Shown here: positions 25,421 through 27,724 of the stretch, piece by piece | How positions within the stretch are numbered: position 1 is the first letter of the stretch | Layout of the letters: the number at the start of each line of letters is the position of its first letter | DNA from: an uncultured Eubacterium sp. | GTDB taxonomy: Bacteria; Bacillota; Clostridia; Lachnospirales; Lachnospiraceae | Assembly (NCBI GenBank): GCA_934351445.1 | Contig: CAKRIZ010000031.1 | Span: 1-27,724, forward strand | Direction: 5' to 3' | DNA: 27,724 nucleotides | Translations under genes and position numbers: made by a program | Notes under the pieces: generated by a model | What the model saw: the letters and a program-made list of their open reading frames with translations, nothing else | Databases searched by the model: none | Told to the model about the DNA's origin: nothing

Positions 25421-25552
25421 GTAACTGTTCAGTACCCTCACAGTTACGATGCAAAATCCATGAGAATCGGCTTCGCCGATGGGATTTTGCACTCCTGAAT
25501 CACTTTCTTACGCCCTCAGCAGTAAATGCTTCGGGCTGTGCTGAATAGTTAC
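25421..25552 (-). mobile_element. 132-bp MITE-like element, copy B, with 8-bp target duplication
   Basis: The same element as at 13328-13459, with two base differences. It is flanked by the perfect direct repeat TATTATGT (25413-25420 and 25553-25560). It lies between the predicted aspS promoter and the T-box, so it should be the first part of the leader RNA. Its three internal hairpins and paired ends would fold independently of the T-box. It has no ORF. Confidence 0.92.
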
Positions 25553-25566
25553 TATTATGTTTACAG

Positions 25567-25595
25567 ATATTAGCACTTCTTATGCACGCCTGCAA
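25567..25595 (-). promoter_or_regulatory. Promoter of the aspS-gatCAB operon
   Basis: On the minus strand TTGCAG (25590-25595), a 17-base spacer and TAATAT (25567-25572). Expected transcription start near 25560, inside the outer copy of the 8-bp duplication next to the 132-bp element. Confidence 0.7.
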
Positions 25596-25654
25596 GGGAT
25601 TTTTACATTTTCCTAATTATATTAAGTTTAGGCATCTTTGCGAATAGCATGGGC

Positions 25655-25713
25655 TGAACTGTTACGTTTACGGTTCACAGCAATGGAATTTGCCGGGGCT
25701 TCGCATTTAAATA
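25655..25713. repeat. Fragment related to the 134-bp sister element
   Basis: The segment GGAATTTGCCG..GCTTCGCATT..AAAT resembles GGATTTTGCCGATGCTTCGCATT within 13581-13608. A GAACTGTTACG end precedes it, as in the larger element. The other half is missing. It lies just after the stop of the CAP/SLH gene. I see no clear T-tailed terminator for that gene here. Confidence 0.5.
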
Positions 25714-25720
25714 CGTCAGA

Positions 25721-27493
25721 TTACTTGTAAGCATAATACATATAGGTTGCAATATCCGCTCTGGTGCAGCCGTAATCGGGATGGAACTGGTTGTCTGTGT
25801 TGCCCTTGAACATGCCCTTCTGCTGCGCCCATGCCACTGCATCTGAATAGAAGACGCTGTCTGTCACATCCGTAAATGTCGATTTACCGGATACAGTCGG
25901 AGATCCGACGCTCTTCCATACATAGTACAATGCATAGCCGCGCGGACACAGATCCTCACCGTGGAAGCTGCCGTAATCGATGATGTCCTGTGATTTTGCC
26001 CAGAGCACTGCCTTGTAATAGAAATCACTCGCCTTGACATCACTCCACCAGTTCTTGCCTGCTGCCGCCGGCGAACCGTTTGCCAGATACATATAGTTGA
26101 ATACCTCACCGCGTGTACAGGTCTGATCCGGTGCGAACTCGGTCTGATTGATACCGGTCATGATCCGCTTATTGACTGCCCATGCGACAGGCTTTGCGTA
26201 AGCTGCATTTGTGGGAACATCCGTAAATGTACTCGTCTGCTCCTGCTTGATCTTCACCTTGACCGTCAGCTTGCTGTTCAGCTTCATCTTATATCCGCCC
26301 TTGACCTTCGTCATGCATTCCGGATCGAGCGGCACATACGACTTCAGACCGCTTGCATCCTTGCAGATCAGATAAGCCTTGCACATTGCCTCCTCATCCT
26401 CAAACGTCTTTTTGCCGGTGCTTGTCGTCCATGATGTAATCGGATTGCTCTTCTTTGAGAAGATCTGTACGGACTGATTCTCGCAGACTCCGACTCCCAT
26501 ATAGCTGTAAGCACTGCTGAGCATATTTGCGCGGTGTCCGGAACTGTTCATCCATGCGTTGACCGCGCGCTTTGCCACGACATCGATCTTTGCCTCATGG
26601 TACAGGTTTTCGCCGAGACCGAATCTGCGGAACGTGCCCTGAACCGCTGTGCTGAACAACGTACCGTCCGGTCTGATATGTGCTTTCTGGGTATTGTTGA
26701 TATTCTCCCTTGCACGCACATCACAGGCTCTCTGTAGCTCCTTCGGCATCGTCAGCAGCGTTTTTCCATCTTTATAGCGCTCGATATTGGTCAGGCGCAG
26801 GATATCCCACTCCTCCTTGTTGATCGAGATCGCTTTGGTCGGCATCGTGCGCTTGAGCATCGGGATCGTATCATGCAGACGCAGCTCACTCGTCTCGTTA
26901 TTTAATGTCAGCGTCAGATAACCCGTGACCTCGCCGTCAGCCTCAAATGTCGCATTCTTCTTTGTGAACTTCGTCCACTTTGCGGTCGTATTGTACTTTC
27001 TGGCTGCGAGTGCGACTTCCAGCATCTCCTCTTTCGTCGTCTTATTCGTGTAGGTCATCGCGTGCATCGCCTTACTCATCGCGAGACGGTCTTCTTCGAG
27101 CTGTGCCGTATTTCCCGACACAATCTGTGCGACAGATGCTCCCTGCCGCAATACAAACTGCTCCTCCCCGCAGGTGAGGATCAGCGTACAGCTCATACTG
27201 CCACCACGCTCCTCATTTGCCGGAACATCAATCTTGAAATCCCCCGCCGATGTCACAGTCACCTGGCTGCCCGCCGGGAGAGCTGCCTGCGCAGCCGCCA
27301 GAAACTCCTGCTCCGTCGTCTCATTGCTGCCCTTAAACTGCCGCATCGCTGCTGAGATCGCCTTCTGCGCGGCAGCGATCTGCTGCTGATCGTCTATCGT
27401 TGCATGTGCAGGTACTGCCGGCAGCAGTAACACCATCACAAGCAGCATGCAGAAAAACCGCCGAAGCATTAACATTCCCCTGTTTTTTGTCAT
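25721..27493 (-). CDS. Surface CAP-domain protein with three SLH repeats
   Basis: 590 residues. A signal peptide (about 1-31, MLRRFFCMLLVMVLLL to AHA) is followed by two related N-terminal repeats (about 58-120 and 155-220, each starting TEQEFL/TKEEML with a beta-rich LTLTLNNETSELRL-type end). A CAP/SCP domain (about 235-350) carries HIRPDG, GENLYH and SSGHRANML, the usual cavity His/Glu residues. Three SLH repeats (about 424-481, 482-539, 540-590; FTDV..A..WA..K) end the protein and should bind it to cell-wall polymer. CAP proteins in bacteria are often secreted with unclear activity; no substrate can be assigned. ATG 27493 has AAAGGAG upstream. It is alone, between two repeats. Confidence 0.92.
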   Translation of the reverse strand: MTKNRGMLMLRRFFCMLLVMVLLLPAVPAHATIDDQQQIAAAQKAISAAMRQFKGSNETTEQEFLAAAQAALPAGSQVTVTSAGDFKIDVPANEERGGSMSCTLILTCGEEQFVLRQGASVAQIVSGNTAQLEEDRLAMSKAMHAMTYTNKTTKEEMLEVALAARKYNTTAKWTKFTKKNATFEADGEVTGYLTLTLNNETSELRLHDTIPMLKRTMPTKAISINKEEWDILRLTNIERYKDGKTLLTMPKELQRACDVRARENINNTQKAHIRPDGTLFSTAVQGTFRRFGLGENLYHEAKIDVVAKRAVNAWMNSSGHRANMLSSAYSYMGVGVCENQSVQIFSKKSNPITSWTTSTGKKTFEDEEAMCKAYLICKDASGLKSYVPLDPECMTKVKGGYKMKLNSKLTVKVKIKQEQTSTFTDVPTNAAYAKPVAWAVNKRIMTGINQTEFAPDQTCTRGEVFNYMYLANGSPAAAGKNWWSDVKASDFYYKAVLWAKSQDIIDYGSFHGEDLCPRGYALYYVWKSVGSPTVSGKSTFTDVTDSVFYSDAVAWAQQKGMFKGNTDNQFHPDYGCTRADIATYMYYAYK

Positions 27494-27531
27494 TTTCTAC
27501 CACTCCTTTCCAATCGTACATCTGCATTAGG

Positions 27532-27724
27532 CGTTTGCGAAACTATTTTTATCAGGCTTTGGGTCATGCAAGCACATTATTAAGAGGTCGCAGCTCCCGC
27601 AAGCATGTCTGTTTTGCTTTCGTTGCACGAACCATTCCGATGAGCCACTCTTGGAACTTGCAGTTCCAAGATGCAAAAATTCATGTAAAATTGCTTCGCA
27701 ATGGAATTTTTGCACACCTGAATC
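27532..27724. repeat. Palindromic repeat, inverted copy of 169-348 (cut by the window end)
   Basis: Read on the minus strand, this copy matches 169-348 with about ten base differences by hand count, plus 13 bases (GTGGCTCATCGGA) that are missing in the first copy. Its sharp end is CGTTTGCGAAAC at 27532, about 39 bases before the CAP/SLH start codon. Any promoter of that gene would therefore be inside or beyond the repeat; I see no good one. No gene is supported here. Confidence 0.85.

Noticed and set aside
25148..25454. Frames of 81-89 codons upstream of aspS
   Set aside because: They cover the T-box leader and the edge of the 132-bp element; the RNA structure explains the sequence.

Overview
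The window looks like chromosomal DNA of an anaerobic Clostridia bacterium, most likely family Lachnospiraceae. The reasons are the gene content (LL-diaminopimelate aminotransferase, GSI-alpha glutamine synthetase next to an ANTAR regulator, a eukaryote-type HisA, ClpC near RadA, an SLH-anchored CAP protein), Gram-positive style ribosome sites (AGGAG), a T-box leader, and moderate GC with AT-rich promoters. It is mostly ordinary housekeeping sequence. The unusual part lies between the genes: small palindromic repeats of several related families and the T-box leader.

Layout: 1-348 is a palindromic repeat. 374-4501 is a minus-strand operon glnA > ANTAR regulator > dapF > dapL ending in a terminator. 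4502-4963 is a composite of palindromic repeats between glnA and the upstream hisA-like gene (4964-5737, minus). guaB (6000-7457, plus) is the only plus-strand gene and shares a bidirectional terminator with the convergent radA. The minus-strand group 13244 > 7535 holds a secreted cadherin-like membrane protein, clpC, a 15-codon mini-ORF, a conserved 136-residue protein and radA. A small HAD-like protein follows (13654-14013). Then comes a tightly coupled minus-strand operon of a divergent lipid-kinase-like protein and two paralogous hybrid histidine kinases (19906 > 14189). Next is aspS > gatC > gatA > gatB (25023 > 19998) behind a T-box leader. Last are a CAP/SLH surface protein (25721-27493) and a second, truncated copy of the repeat from the other end, in inverted orientation.

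Most coherent biology: aspS-gatCAB appears to be a tRNA-dependent asparagine (and possibly glutamine) synthesis operon. The T-box triplet in the expected specifier context is AAC (Asn), overlapping GAA (Glu). The AspRS has His31 in the RDHGG motif, as in the non-discriminating Pseudomonas enzyme. GatCAB would amidate the mischarged Asp-tRNA(Asn).

Most novel-looking DNA: a 132-bp non-autonomous element (13328-13459 and 25421-25552, two differences by eye) with GTAA-starting inverted ends and perfect, different 8-bp target duplications. It resembles an IS66-type MITE. Both copies sit just downstream of a predicted promoter and are transcribed in the same direction as the gene they precede; one lies between the aspS promoter and its T-box. 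A sister element (13549-13682) has similar ends and an imperfect 8-bp duplication, and it supplies the last codons of the HAD-like gene. The larger palindromes at both window ends contain a core related to the 132-bp element.
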